The notes under the pieces are model-generated. The model worked only from the letters and a program-made list of their open reading frames with translations. It was not told where the DNA came from and searched no databases. 64,000 nucleotides of DNA from the NCBI RefSeq assembly GCF_030272615.1, contig NC_081406.1, positions 184,017,770 to 184,081,769 of the forward strand, in the 5' to 3' direction. How positions within the stretch are numbered: the first letter of the stretch is position 1; each line of letters starts with the position of its first letter. The DNA is from Cryptomeria japonica (taxonomy: Eukaryota > Streptophyta > Pinopsida > Cupressales > Cupressaceae). Positions 46,226 through 58,484 of the stretch are shown in pieces. The position numbers and the translations under genes were made by a program.

Positions 46226-46872
46226 TCAAGCCAACATATGACTACATGTTACATTAGCAGGCCGACTTGATAAATGATCTATTTTGTGATTGTGGATATA
46301 TAAGACTGGTGTAGATGATTTTTTGACAAGTGATATGAATATATGCGAGTGAGTGGTGATCGATAATCCTTTGTAGTGTAGTTTCACATGCGCATTCTTG
46401 ATTTGGTAGTTGATTGAGATAGTGAACATGGCAGAACAGAGCAGAACAACATAAGTGATTTAGTCAATGTATTTGGCACTTAACCAGAACTCATTCAAGC
46501 ATTGTAGATTTTATTTTGGATTTCATTTGTTGTAATTCATCATTGTAATTAATCAGTAAGGTAGTGAGCCTTTTGGGGTTGTAGCCCTTATTGTATTTGA
46601 GTAGTGAGCTCTAGGAAGTGTGCCCCATATTGTAATATTGTTTTTCTATTAGCTTTAGTGGAATAATATTGTGGGTTCAAATCCCATAGTGGTTTTTCCC
46701 ATTTGGGTTTCCACATAAAAATTTGGTGTTATGATTTTGTGGTTGATTGTTTTATGTTCCTACATTTCTTTTTCATGTTTATGCTTCTGGTGGTTTAAAG
46801 ATTTTGAAAATTTGTTAACTGGTAGATCACTGATTCACCCCCCTTCCCTCTCAGTGATCCCCAATTCCAACA
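46226..46872 (+). repeat. 3' LTR of element B, second part (after D)
   Basis: Resumes B LTR homology at the position equal to 24107 (TCAAGC...ACATA) and continues to TTCCAACA at 46872. About 90 bp of the LTR is missing across the D insertion. It contains the GGTTTTTCCCATTTGGG block at about 46690 and the C-run tail. Confidence 0.88.
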
Positions 46873-49500
46873 AAAAATACCCTATAGTACTCTGTGTATC
46901 AATATCACCTGCCAGATCAAAGTTAACATATCCTCATAGAGAAGCATTGATCCTTTGAAACATAATGCCTTGCTAGTAGTACCTCTCAAATACTTGAGAA
47001 TCCATTTGACAACATTCTATGTTCCATTCCCAGATTTCTCATATACATGCTCACAACTCCTGTGACATGTGCAATATTTGGTCATGTGCATACCATCGCA
47101 TACATCATATTTCCAATAGGTCATGAATACGAGATGTTAGACATTTTATTTACCTCTTCTTGTGTCTTTGGACACACCTCCTTAGTCAATTTGAAATGAC
47201 TAGGCAAAGGTGAAACAACTGCTTTTGCATTCTGCATATTAAATATTTTCAATACCTTCTTTATATACTCACTCTGGGACAGAGTTAATGTTCCATTTTT
47301 CCTATCTCGTGAAATCCTCATACCAAGGATTTTCTTAGCTTCACCCAAATCCTTCATAAAAAATGATTTTGCTAATTTATGTTTAACTTAATTTATATAT
47401 TGCATGTTAGACCCAGAAACAAGCATGTCATCAACATAAAATAACAAGATAATATAAATCCTATTGTCTAATCTCTTAAAATAAACACAATGATAAGAAT
47501 GGCATCTGTGGTCACCTTGTTCAACCATGAAACTATCAAATTTCAAATACCATTGTCGGGGTGCTTTCTTTAGGCCATATAGACTCTTCTTCAACCTGCA
47601 CACTAATTCCTCCTTCCCTTTAACCTCATATCCCTATGGTTGCTGCATGTAGATTTCCTCCTCCAAATCCCCATGGAGAAAAGCTATTTTAACATCTAGT
47701 TGTTCAAGATGAAAGTCTTCTGCTGCCACAAGACTTAGAACAATTCTAATTGAAGTCATCTTTACAACTGAAGAAAATATGTCATCAAAATAATACCCTT
47801 TTGTTGTGCAAAACCTTTTACCGTGAGTCTGACCTTATATCTTTTATGTCCTCCATCCTCCTCCTCCAACCTATAAACCCATTTATTTGGCAAGGATATT
47901 TTTCCTGCAAGTAATGGTACTAAGTCTTAAGTTTGATTCTTCATCAAGGAATCCATTTCCTCTTTCATGCCTAGCTCCCACTATTGTTTGGCATCCACTT
48001 GCATTGCTTCTTCATATCCTTCTAGTTCACCAAAATCAATTAATAAAATAGAATACAAAAAAGGGGAAAATATTTTAGGAGGTCTACTTAACCTCATATA
48101 ATGTCTAACACTTGTAGGAGTTTGTGGGATATTTTTTTGTTGCTGAGCATTAGGTACCAATGGCATTATATTTTTCAGGAATCTCATCCAGCACCACATA
48201 TTCCTTTTTGACTTGTTCATGCTTCTTTTCCTGCATTTGTTCTATACATGACCTTCTCATTGAATATAACATCTCTACTTCTAATTATTTTCTGATTTTC
48301 AAAATCCCATAACCAATAACCAAATTCATCCATTCCATATCCAATGAAGGTACATTTTTAAGATTTAGCATCAAGCTTGGTTCTTTTTTCTTTATCAACG
48401 TGGACAAAAGATTCACAACCAAAGGTTTTTCAAAATAATAATTTAAATTTTTACTGGTCCATGCCTCCTTTGGAATACCACCATCCAAAGGATTTGAAGG
48501 TCCTCTATTTATCAAATAAACAATAGTATGTATAACGTCTTCCTAGAAATGTAGGGGCAATCCAACATTCAATCTCATGCTCCTTGCATGCTCCATGATT
48601 GTCCTATTAATTCTCTAAGACACACCATTTTCTTGTGGAGTTCTTGGAACCGTCTTCTGCCTTTGTATTCTATTGAAAGAAATTAATCTTCAAATGCTTT
48701 GCTGCAATACTCGCTCCCATTATTAGATTTGATACACTTCAACTTTTTTCTTGTCTAATTCTCAACCAAAGCTTTCAATTTCTTAAAAGTTTTAAGAACA
48801 TCATATTTCTATTTAGGAAATATACCCATGTTTTCTTGGTTGCATCATCTATAAAAATAACATAATAATAGGATCCACCAAGAGATGATACCTGAGTTGG
48901 TCCTCATACATCTGAATACACAAGCTCTAATTTCTCACTCTTCTTCTCTTTCCCAACCTTGAGAAATTTGACTCTTTTCTGTTTACCATAAACACAATTT
49001 TCATAGAACTCTAAATCAATCTGCTTCAATCCTAGCAACAAATTTTTAGAGTGAAGAATTTTCATCCTTTTCTCACTCATGTTCCCAAGGCTATGGTGCC
49101 ACAATTTTGAATCTATCCTTGCAACATCTATTGTAGTTGTCCCCACAACAACTTTTTCTATAGCAGCTAAGGTAGAATAAGTATTACCAGCACACAAATA
49201 CAATGTGTCTACCTTTGCACCTTTAGCTAATACTAATGTACCTTTAGTGACCTTCCAGACATTGTCTGTAAAGGTAACTATGCAGCCTTCACTGCCCAGT
49301 TGTCCTACAAAAATTAAATTTATTCTTAAATTAGGAACATGCCTTACCTCTTGCAACAACTAGTCATTTCCATTCTGCAACTTGATTTTTATCTTTCCTT
49401 TTCCAACAATCTAATAGTGCTCATCATCACCCAAATATACCTGTCCAAAATCACCTTGAACATAATTTAGAAAATATTTTCTATGGGGTGTGGAATGAAA
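46873..49500 (-). pseudogene. Element C pol: integrase, RT and N-terminal RNase H
   Basis: Reading leftward: gag-pre-integrase (49359-48904, with LWHHSLGNMSEKRM and CVYGKQKRVKF), integrase core from about 48900 (YSDV, then FIDDATKKTWVYFL, then SDNGSEYC in a shifted frame, then ERINRTIMEHARS-like and the 48515-48285 tail), RT (47603-47388, LYGLKKAPRQWYLKF and FYVDDMLVSG, then 47357-47121) and the start of RNase H near 46960-46880, where element B interrupts. At least five frame changes and many stops. It is the most decayed pol in the nest. Confidence 0.82.
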
Positions 49501-50440
49501 TGAAGCCCCTAAATCTATTATTAAGAATCATTAACATTATCTAGACACGAAATCAAGGCATCTTGTAAAGTATTACTTGCAACATTAGCTTCCTTACTTT
49601 CATCTTCATTTTTGTCTCCTTGATTTTTCCAAGACTAGCAATCTTTCTTTAAATGTATTGGCTTTCCAAAGTACCAACAATCCTTTCTTCCTCTGGATTG
49701 AGAGTGTCTTTTCTTTGACTTCCCTCCCGATTTCTCACACTCACGACCTTTTCATCTTTCCTTTGATCTTCCCCTTTTCTCTATATTCAAAACAATACCC
49801 AATGATGTTGAAGTCTCACCTTTTCTTTTCCATTGCATTTCCTCACTTAGGATAACACCAAAAAAATCATCAAATTTCAAAGTGTTTGTACCAGAGATAG
49901 AGTTACTTATAGAAATAACCAAGCTATTCTAGCTTTCTGGAAAAGAACATAAAATTAAGATAGCCCTAACCTCTACATCAAAGAACTCTTATAGAAGTCA
50001 ATTGGCTGGAAACTGTAAATTAAATTTATTTAAATGATCTACTACATATCCTCCCTCATTCATTTTCATATTAAACAAACGCTTCATAAGAAATACCTTA
50101 TTCAAAGATGAGGGTTTTTCATACAATTTACCAGTGTTGACATCAATTCTACAGTCGTTGTTGCTTTTGATATATTGAATGCTATAGACAGAGCAAGGCA
50201 CAACAACATAGTTCCCAATGCCTTTCTATCTAGAATATCCCAATCTTCATCTGACATCATGGTCGGTTTCTTTGTCTTTCCTTCCAATGACTGTCACAAA
50301 TCCTTTTGATACGAGCAATCTCCATCTACATTTTCCATAATTGATAATTTTGTTTGTTGAACTTCTCGACCTTGAATTTGGTTTCTTCCATTCCTCCCAC
50401 TCAAATCTAAAAGTCACTGCCAATTTACAGAAATACACAT
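49500..50440 (-). pseudogene. Element C gag
   Basis: Starts near 50425-50330 and shows DEDWDILDRKALGTMLLCLA, then SIAFNISKATTT and NKVFLMKRLFNMKMNEGG, the standard plant copia capsid residues. A knuckle-like CWYFGKPIHLKKDC lies near 49680. Broken by stops and two frame changes. Confidence 0.82.
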
Positions 50441-50453
50441 CTTTGATACCAAT
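50441..50453 (-). promoter_or_regulatory. Element C primer-binding site
   Basis: The minus strand reads ATTGGTATCAAAG directly beyond the LTR, a one-change copy of the tRNA-Met primer motif. Confidence 0.85.
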
Positions 50454-50811
50454 TGTTAAGGTTTAGATAAATCTGGAGCAAATATGAATTAATAATTGTA
50501 TGCAGATACAAACACAAAAGATGAATAAAAAATACATAACACAGATAATACAAAGATTTAACATGGTTCACCCAAGAAGGGTTGCTTCCATAGAACACAA
50601 CCATCCAATCTTTTCTTATTATCCAGTAAATCAGTACAACACCATTACAATGCCTTTTTACATTCCAACTGCTTATAACATGCAATTTTTAGGGTGACAT
50701 AAAAAGTTGGCTATTTTTAGGGTTTTTTTCACTGTCGATTTTTTTTCAACAAAAAATGAGTGTACATAAATAGTGTACAGTTATTGCATGATCAGTCGCC
50801 ACATATCAACA
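50454..50811 (-). repeat. 5' LTR of element C (358 bp)
   Basis: Starts TGTTAAGGTTTAG next to the primer site and ends CATATCAACA, then CTTTC. Matches 22838-23319 apart from the GC-rich segment missing here. Confidence 0.88.
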
Positions 50812-50816
50812 CTTTC
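50812..50816. repeat. Target-site duplication of element C, right copy (CTTTC)
   Basis: Exact match with 22833-22837. Confidence 0.9.
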
Positions 50817-53093
50817 CATTCAAATAGGATTTTCCAATTGTGGTAGGGCAAAAGCATGAAGTTGTGTCACACTTGGGGCTAACTTGGGGTAGTTTGGTCG
50901 AACTCAGTCCGACCAGACTACCACCTGGCCACGTGGTGCTCTGTGTCACTGGCATGGTGCCTAAATGGTGTTGAGAGTTCGGCCGAACTCAGTCCCACCT
51001 GACTATTGATGCCATTATCACAATTTGTGCGTGCTTGACTTTAGTTTTTTTTAAAAAAAATTCAAAATAGTTCGGCCAGACTCACCCATGTGGCAAGTGA
51101 TGTGGCAGCCAAATCACCTATTTTGTCTGTATTTCTAAAAATTTTCACTTCCGCTCAATTTTTCTTTAGGCGGAATATTTTTTTACAAAAATTAAAAAAT
51201 ACCCTTTTGTAGAGCTCAAAGTCATGAATCTAAACATATAATTTTTTTATTATTACTATTTTTTTTTTAAAGCACAAACAAAATTATTCAATTGGACTCG
51301 TATGTGTGCATGTGATTCATCCTTTAAATGAAAATAATTAAGAAATGGTAATATTGACATCAAGACTCCATGATTTGGTTTTATTTTCAATCCAATCCTT
51401 GGATAGAGGCTTGTTACTAATAAAGCATAACCTTGACAAGGTTACCTCTATAATTTCCCCAAATTTAACTCTACTACTAGATAGGTATTCATAGCCCCAA
51501 TTGAGTTATTTGAACAACCCAAAACTTGATTTGGATCTTTTGATTTGATTTTTAGTATTTGCACTTTCTTTTGATAGATTTTTCAAATTTTTGTTTCAAC
51601 TTGCTAGCATTGAAGGTTGTTGTTGGATTGGAAATTTTAGAGGTAACACAAGAAACCTTTAGATTTTTCATATTAGGTAAATATCAGCCACTATCTACAA
51701 ATCTAATGAATCCTTTAATAAATAGTTCTATGTGAAATCCATCCAAAATATTCAAAATTAAAATTTGAGTAGCAGATTTCATGGAGCTTATCAGGTTTCC
51801 CAACAATTAATAGAAGGTATGACACAACACAATGTAACTCATATTTATTAAATTCAAGAAAAATCGCAATACATTTTTTAAACTATTATTACTCATTTCA
51901 CTCTAAATGAAGAAGGACATAATTTGAATTTGGATTAATTAAATAAATTTTTTGACAATATACTCATTTTGAATTTGATGCATTTGTGTGGCAACTTCCA
52001 AGTTGGGTTGATTGGTGGTTGATGTGATGTGAATTTTCAATCAGATGCAATATTTGTTTAATAAAAAGTGAGAGATGGGACATTTTCTCAATTAAGAAAT
52101 CAATTTATCTCTTCTCAAAATTAGTCTATCTAAGTGTGATCGATTATTTCATAATTAATACCTTAGATATAATGAACTTTAATATCTTGTATAATCTTTG
52201 TGAAGGAAAAACATTAATTTTGATCACTTGTATGCGTTGGTAGCACTTTTCCTATAAATTCCATACTACGGAGATGAATTATCATACCTTTCATTTTAGT
52301 TGTTAACCATTGAAATTCATGGACACTCCTATCAGAGTAACTAGCAGGCATAGGCATATGGCTTTCCTAGGTTTAGTCTTTGATAAAAGACTAAAAATGA
52401 TCTTGAAGATCAAGAGTCACTTGATAATTTAGCCTGTGAGATGGATTTTAAGGGAAGAGTTTTGTATTGCATGCCTCCACTACAAAGTGAACACTGACAT
52501 CACCTCTTAGTTTGTAGCATCACTCTTGAATTTGGAATGAAGAGGAGATAATTTATGCACTAGTTGAGTCTCTATTGCCTAAGGACTACCTAAGTCAAGT
52601 AGAGCATGTTATGGAGGTGGCTTGGATGGGACAAGGCACACCATTGTGATGAGACCTTGGGTATTTTTTGGAGATTCAATTCATTGTGGAATTCTTATCA
52701 TTTGTCTCTTGTTTTAGGACTACTTTAGTTGAACACCATCTCTAGGCTACAAGACATATGGTTTTCTTTAAAAGGATAACCAATGTGGATTTTTACATAG
52801 ACATTGGGTGGATGTTCAAATTCATGGACTATATCTGTGAATTTGAGAATTGCAAAGGGGTAATGGGTGGAAAGAATTCTCTATGTTGCGAATGGGTCTA
52901 TCTCCTTTTCTACTTTCTTTATTTTTGGGTAAAGGATGTATTACAAAAAAATGTATAAGAAGGACTTGTGAGTACATTCTCAAGAATTTGAACTGGTCAT
53001 GGAGTATACCTCTAATTGCTTTGCAATTATTCTCTAGTAGCAAATTGATATATATAGTTATCAATTCTCAAAATTAAGTATCCACACACTAGA
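50817..53093. other. Unassigned region right of the nest
   Basis: Continuation of the DNA interrupted by C. Near 50900-51090 a word related to GTTCGGCCGAACTCAGTCC recurs three times at uneven spacing. The rest is AT-rich, with short frames on both strands, none with recognisable motifs. No LTR pair or host gene seen. Confidence 0.5.
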
Positions 53094-53561
53094 TGCTGAG
53101 GGGGGGGCTGAATCAACATAAATTAAATTTTTGGACTACAAACTTAATTTAACCAGTTAATTTTAGATGTACATATCAAAGAGATTTAATCAAAAATATC
53201 ATAAATCATCCACACAAGAGCACCAATATTTTATAACTAGAAAACCCAAATTGGGAAAAACCATGGTGAGTGTTAACTCACAAGATGCACCACTATATAT
53301 AAATGGTTATAAAATGGAGCTTACTACTTCAGACTTGTAGACCAAGGCTAATTGCTCATGGTGCAAGATACAAAAAGTGGACTTGCAAACATGAAGCTAA
53401 CTTCACTTAGGGAAAGATACAAAACTATAAATTTCAGAAAAAGAACTATATAGACTGAAGCATCTCAATATGCTAATTACAATCATAGTTAAAGCATAAT
53501 CTTTGTTCTTACTGAACTATCCAGACTTCTGTATCACTACTTCTATATCCACTTATATCTT
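53094..53561 (-). repeat. LTR fragment of a copia (Sirevirus-like) element
   Basis: The plus-strand start TGCTGAGGGGGGGCTGAATC mirrors the C-run LTR tails of A, B, E and F in minus orientation. The AAACCCAAATTGGGAAAAACC block at about 53243-53265 is the shared module. No good primer site lies outside it. It stops where another LTR fragment starts at 53562. Confidence 0.65.
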
Positions 53562-54431
53562 TGATGGACTTCAAAAGAACTGAGAGGGGGGCGGGGGGGG
53601 TGAATTAGTGACACCAAAACACACACTACTTTAAACACTAACCGGTAGATGAACTTAACCAAGAAGTTAAAAAAAATACATGCTATCCAAAATGAAATAA
53701 CAACATCCACATAAAGTAGAACATCCACCATAACACAAGTGTTTATACTTGGAAAACCCAAATAGGTAAAATCCACGGTGAGATGGAACTCACAAGTTAA
53801 CTATCTGCAGTAATAGAAAACTGACTGGTTAAGGTCTTACAAAGAGCTCTGCTAGGAGCGAATCTTGTTAGAGATCCCAAGCTTGATTAGAAGCTTATAC
53901 CCTGTTAAGAGTAACCTTGCTAGAGGATTTTAGAGTCCAAACTAATGTATCACCTTGTTAGAGGATTTGTACAATGAAGCTTGTTAGAGCTTACCCGGTT
54001 AGGGGATTTAGTTCTATTGTAATGATTAGAAAACAACAAGAAAGATTTGATCTATTCTGAGTAGCACAAACTTGCTTGATCTAATCATTCTAAGTACATT
54101 CAACACTGCTCTCCATCTAAACACATATCTCTCTTCAGCAAAAGTATTCACATAGATCACCTCTACTATATCTATTCTCTCTTTTTCATCTCTTTTGAAA
54201 TGCTTCATTAAGATGTCTTTAAATAGGCATTCAGACCTTATGTCGGCCATAGGAACACAATTTCCTAGGTGCAGTGTATCTAGACATAACTCATCACAAA
54301 AATGACCCTCAAACAATTGGTGTTGTTAGTGCATCACAAAATCAGATACTGGTTAGAGCAATCAATACCGATTGGAATAAAACTAGTGAATCGTTATCCA
54401 GGAATCTTCCACTTGATCTTCACCTTCAACC
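53562..54431 (-). repeat. LTR fragment related to the LTR of element A
   Basis: The reverse complement matches A LTR blocks: GTCTAGAT...ACCTAGGAAATTGT, CCGACATNAGGT, the repeated CTCTAACAAGG words and the CACCGTGGATTTT...GGGTTTTCCA module, ending in the C-run tail and CATCA at 53562. No primer site follows, so it is a solo or broken LTR. The outer 100 or so bases of the A LTR start are not found, and G LTR sequence begins at 54432. Confidence 0.7.
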
Positions 54432-55061
54432 ATTAATTATTCTATTTATATACTTATATTTTATATATGTTTTATATAAACATATAGGTATATAAATATT
54501 TGAATATGATTGTCTAAATTTTAATCCTTTTTGAGTTTAATCCTTTAGGAATTATATAATGATTTTTGTAAGTTATTTGGCTATAGGGGATTAATTTTAG
54601 TCCACCTAAATTTAGGCTTTTTCCAGATAAAATTTTATAGGGCATTTTACATTATGGATTTAATTGGCCCTTAGGTCAAATTTGTTTAAGCACATTATAA
54701 TTTTTATTAAAATGGAATAATAGGTTTTAATAATCTAAGTGCTAGGACTAATTAATTTAGTTCCTAAAGCAATTAAAAGGTTATTGGAGAATAATAATAT
54801 CTCTTGTCAATTAATTTAGAGATTTTTGTTTAAATGAATTTATTTATTAGAATTGATGAGACAATAATAATTTTTTTGGAGAGTTAATATTCCGCAATTA
54901 ATTTAGATTATTTTTGCTTACTTGATTTAGTTGTTAGATTAACTCAAAAACATAGTTAAGGCAAAACTTGTTATTGCGGTTCATTTAGCAAATTTAGTTT
55001 TATTAGGATGTTATTTAAAAAAAAAATTATTTTGTTCGTGCCCAAAAGTTTGGGCATGACA
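54432..55061 (+). repeat. Inner end of the 5' LTR of element G (630 bp)
   Basis: Its first 230 bp match 63794-64000 nearly base for base. It ends GGGCATGACA before the primer site. A perfect hairpin GCCCAAAAGTTTGGGC (55040-55055) sits just before the end. Confidence 0.85.
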
Positions 55062-55062
55062 T

Positions 55063-55080
55063 TTTGGTATCAGAGCAAGG
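55063..55080 (+). promoter_or_regulatory. Element G primer-binding site
   Basis: TTTGGTATCAGAGCAAGG begins one base after the LTR end, the typical chromovirus tRNA-Met primer site. Confidence 0.9.
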
Positions 55081-55232
55081 TTTCCAACACTAGGAACCTT
55101 TCTCCATTACGTTTCACTTTAATTATTTAATTAATTATATTATAGTGATTTTTATGATATTTATTTTTAATTAATTAAATTTTTCTCCGAAAAATTATTT
55201 AATTATTTATTTATTTTATTTTTCTCATTAGG

Positions 55233-56470
55233 ATGCCTCCAACTACACGACAAGCTCGCAAACGTGGTAGAGGTCCTAGGCATGTACACATGACATGCGA
55301 AGAGGTTGATAGGGAGGAATTGGTTTTGGAAAGGAACCCAGAGGCCCCTCCCAAAAGACCAGTTGACTCGAACCGAGACATCTTATTAGCACTTCAGAAC
55401 TTGATTGGGATAGTCCAGGATAGGCTACCAATAGTTGACCATCATGTTGCAGACCAGAGCTCAGGGAGCCATAGATCAGCGGATAGGGAACGGAGTAGGA
55501 GTCCACCTCCTAACCCCGTAGAGAGTCAGGCTAGGCATGAGCCTGAGTCTGTCCATCTACCAGGACCACCTCTAGTGGCAGCACCAGTGTATTATGAAAG
55601 ATCATGTCGCAATCCAGGGGATCTGATCAGAGAGGTTATGCGCCTCCAGCCACCATCTTTTGGGGGATCTACTGATGGGGTAGAAGCTAAGGCTTGGCTT
55701 TTGAGCCTAGACAGGTTCTTTGCATTACGCTCCTACGAGAGCAATGTGAAGGCACGAGTAGCAGTCCACCTATTGAGAGGAACAACCTTCACATGGTGGA
55801 GACAGGAGGAGTACAAGTGTGGCCTAGTCGCAGACACCCTCACATGGGAAATTTTTACAGAGAGGTTCAAGGAGAGGTACTTGTCAGAGCATTACATACA
55901 GCATAGGGTAGACGAGTTCCATGACCTCTAGCAGAAGGGTCTCTCAGTGACCCAGTACGAGAGCAAGTTCTTCAAGCTCTTACCGTATGTGGACTACCTG
56001 AAAGACAAAAAGCTTCTCGTCAACCATTTTATCAAAGGGCTGAATGCTGACATAGCAGGACCGGTAAGGATGGCTGCTCCAGGGAGCCTTCAGGTTGCTG
56101 TGGAGAAGGCCTTGATAGCAGAGGAGATTCAGGTCTAGAACTGAAACCCTATACCCCAGACATATGGATTTTAGAAACCCCATTGGAAGGGTAATAACAG
56201 ACACACATCGGGGTTCTCCAAACCCCCTCCTCCACAGTAGCCATAGCAGAACCAGAAGCAGAGGCCTCCGCAGAGTCAGTAGGGCGCAAAGCCCAAGTAG
56301 TGGCAGTCTTAGGGTCAGAGGCAAGATCAGTGATCCTAGGTTCCTTACACACCTCCGGCGAGGACTCAACACTCCTCCAGGGGTGGGTACAGTGGTTCTA
56401 GCAGGATAGGGGGAGAGTCTTTCTCTAGGCCTCAGGGCATGCAGTTTCAGGCACATGGCGAGGGAGTGTC
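55233..56470 (+). pseudogene. Element G gag
   Basis: Starts MPPTTRQARKRGRG in a clean context 150 bases after the primer site. The capsid core has PPSFGGSTDGVEAKAWL, then TFTWWRQEE and FKERYLSEHYIQ, then YESKFFKLLPYV, standard for gypsy Gag. Stops: TAG at 55929 and 56136, then TGA shortly after, all explained by changed Gln or Trp codons. A frame change follows. The knuckle near 56435 is damaged: only CSFRHMARECP remains of the CX2CX4HX4C pattern. Confidence 0.86.
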
Positions 56471-56481
56471 CTTAGGGTTAG

Positions 56482-57018
56482 ATGGCAGGTAGTCAGAGGA
56501 TGGCAGCATCAGAGCCTACAGTTGGGGATATGGGCAAGTCCCATAGGGTCTTTGCAGCGGCTGACAATCACCAGGAAGAGCATCAGGCCACAATTATTGA
56601 GGCTGCAAGTATGATCAGTGGTAGCAGTGTATCTATATTATTTGATTCAAGAGCTACTAACTCCTTTATATCTCCATTGGTTGTGGAGCGTTGCGGGCTA
56701 GTGGCAATTAGACAAGGTGTCAGTTGGGAAATGGAGTTAGCTTCAGGGGGTAGAGTGTCAGTGGAATCAGAGGTTAGGGGATGTCAGCTTCAGATCGGTA
56801 ATACCACCACCTTAGTAGACCTTATAGTTACACCACTCAGATCTTATGGTACCGTACTTGGCATATATTGGCTTTATGCCCACATAGCCAAGATGGATTG
56901 TCACCTGAAAGAGATCGAGTGTGAGGATGATCATGGTTCGCCCATAGTAATCACCGGGATTCAAAGACTTGTGTCTCTTCGTATGATTTCCGCAATGCAG
57001 CTTAAGCAGAGCATGTAG
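56482..57018 (+). pseudogene. Element G protease
   Basis: Contains VSILFDSRATNSFIS, where the catalytic DSGAT has become DSRAT, followed by VVERCGL and YGTVLGIYWLYAHIAKMDC. Length and order are normal for gypsy protease. The Gly-to-Arg change parallels the same change in D and E proteases and would abolish activity. Confidence 0.85.
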
Positions 57019-57027
57019 AAGGGATGT

Positions 57028-58480
57028 TAGTTATTTTCCATCACCATCAATGATAGAGAGGAAGAGGATTAAAAGGAAACATCTATTGACAACCATCCTA
57101 TCCTTAAGGGATATTCAAACGTGTTTCCTTCAGAGCTACCTGGAATGCCACCCCGTAGAGAGATTGACTTTCATATAGACCTTGTACCCAGAGTTGAGCT
57201 AGTTTCAAGAGCACCGTATAGGATGACCACTAATGAGCTTAATGAGCTTAAGAAGCAGCTTGAATAACTCCTAGAGAAGGGCCACATTCATCCTAGTGTA
57301 TCCCCTTAGGGTGCACTAGTCATCTTCATGAAGAAGAAGGACGGATCTCTTCGGTTATGTATGGATTACCATCAGTTGAACAAAGTAACCATCAAGAACC
57401 GATATCCGTTGCCCAGGATCGATGATTTATTCAGGGTGCCAAAGTATTTTCCAAAATTGATCTGAAGTCAGGGTACCATCAGTTGAGAATAGTGGAAAGC
57501 GATATCCACAAGACTGCATTTCACACTAGATATGGCCACTATGAGTTCACCGTGGTTCCATTCGGTCTTACAAATGCTCTAGCTATTTTCATGAGCCTCA
57601 TGAATGGGGTATTCCACACATTCCTTGACCGTTTTGTGATTGTGTTCCTCGATGACATATTGATATATTTTCAGAATGAGAAGGAGCATGAGGAACACTT
57701 GAGGCAGGTTTTGTAGTGTTTGAGGGACAATCAGTTGTATGGCAGTTTGTCGAAGCGTGCTTTCTTTAGATCTGAGGTCAAGTACCTTGGGCATGTTATA
57801 TCCGATGATGGGATCTCAGTTGACCCATCAAAGATCAGAGCTATTATGGATTGGCCAGCGCCAACCAGTGTGACAGAGGTCAGGAGCTTCATGGGCTTAG
57901 TAAGATATTATCGACGCTTTGTTGAGGGATTCTCTAGAGTCGCACATCCTATTAATTCTCTTCAGCGTAAAGGGAAGAAATTCGAGTGGACAGAGAAGTG
58001 CGAGAGGGCCTTTCAGAAACTCAAAAAGGCACTTACTAGCGCACCTATCCTTGTAGTGCTAGATCCCTCAGCTGACTTCATGGTTTGCACATATGCTTCT
58101 CTAGAGGGCTTAGGAGCAGTCCTCATGCAGGATGGTAGGGCTGTAGCTTTTGAGTCTAGGAAAATTAAGACTCACGAGCTTAACTACCCTACTCATGACC
58201 TTGAGCTTGCAGCAGTAGTTCATGCACTTGTGAGGTGGAGATACTTCCTTTTGGGTCATCATTTTGAGCTTCATTCAGACCATCAGAGCCTTCAGTACAT
58301 ATTCACTCAGCCAAATCTTAATGCACGTCAGACGAGATGGACGGAATTCTTATGCGAGTATGATTTTGATGTTCACTACATCAAGGGGAAAGAAAATGTA
58401 GTTGCAGATGCCTTGAGTAGGAGACGTCATGAGGTTTACACCATATCTATGGGCACAAATTTGAGAGATCATATATTATA
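57028..58480 (+). pseudogene. Element G reverse transcriptase and RNase H
   Basis: [38 protein letters not shown], then a frame change near 57437, then [14 protein letters not shown] and FLDDILIYF (intact active site). Thumb: [27 protein letters not shown]. RNase [47 protein letters not shown] and NVVADALSR, all expected residues. Stops are TAA near 57265 and TAG near 57309 and 57714. Confidence 0.9.
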
Positions 58481-58484
58481 GCAG

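Larger units (their letters stand above)
23813..46872 (+). mobile_element. Element B: second non-autonomous family with ORF1 and giant ORF2
   Basis: 5' LTR (23813-24775), tRNA-Met primer site, Gag-like ORF1 (24844-26003), ORF2 (26343-29546, 1068 codons in one frame), polypurine tract (29762-29773) and a 3' LTR split by element D (29774-29959 and 46226-46872). Own length is about 6.8 kb. Flanks are AAACA and AAAAA, a 4-of-5 match to a target duplication. No pol domain is present. Gene order, spacer, hairpin and ORF2 are collinear with element A, but nucleotide similarity is low, so these are separate families. Confidence 0.88.
22838..50811 (-). mobile_element. Element C: Ty1/copia retrotransposon, outermost layer of a four-level nest
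   Basis: Minus-strand order: 5' LTR (50811-50454), primer site (50453-50441), gag, gag-pre-integrase, integrase, RT, RNase H, polypurine tract AGTGGGAGAT (complement at about 23320-23329) and 3' LTR (23319-22838). CTTTC duplications flank it. Without the nested elements it is about 4.9 kb. Element B sits inside its RNase H coding. Coding is heavily frameshifted, consistent with C being the oldest layer. Confidence 0.88.

Noticed and set aside
44828-46872. A host gene between D and B
   Set aside because: All open frames here fall inside the D LTR (ORF-X end) or the B LTR.
53562-54431. A perfect target duplication (ATCTT) around the A-type LTR fragment
   Set aside because: ATCTT occurs at 53557 and near 54404 and 54416, but no TG...CA end sits next to the right copies.
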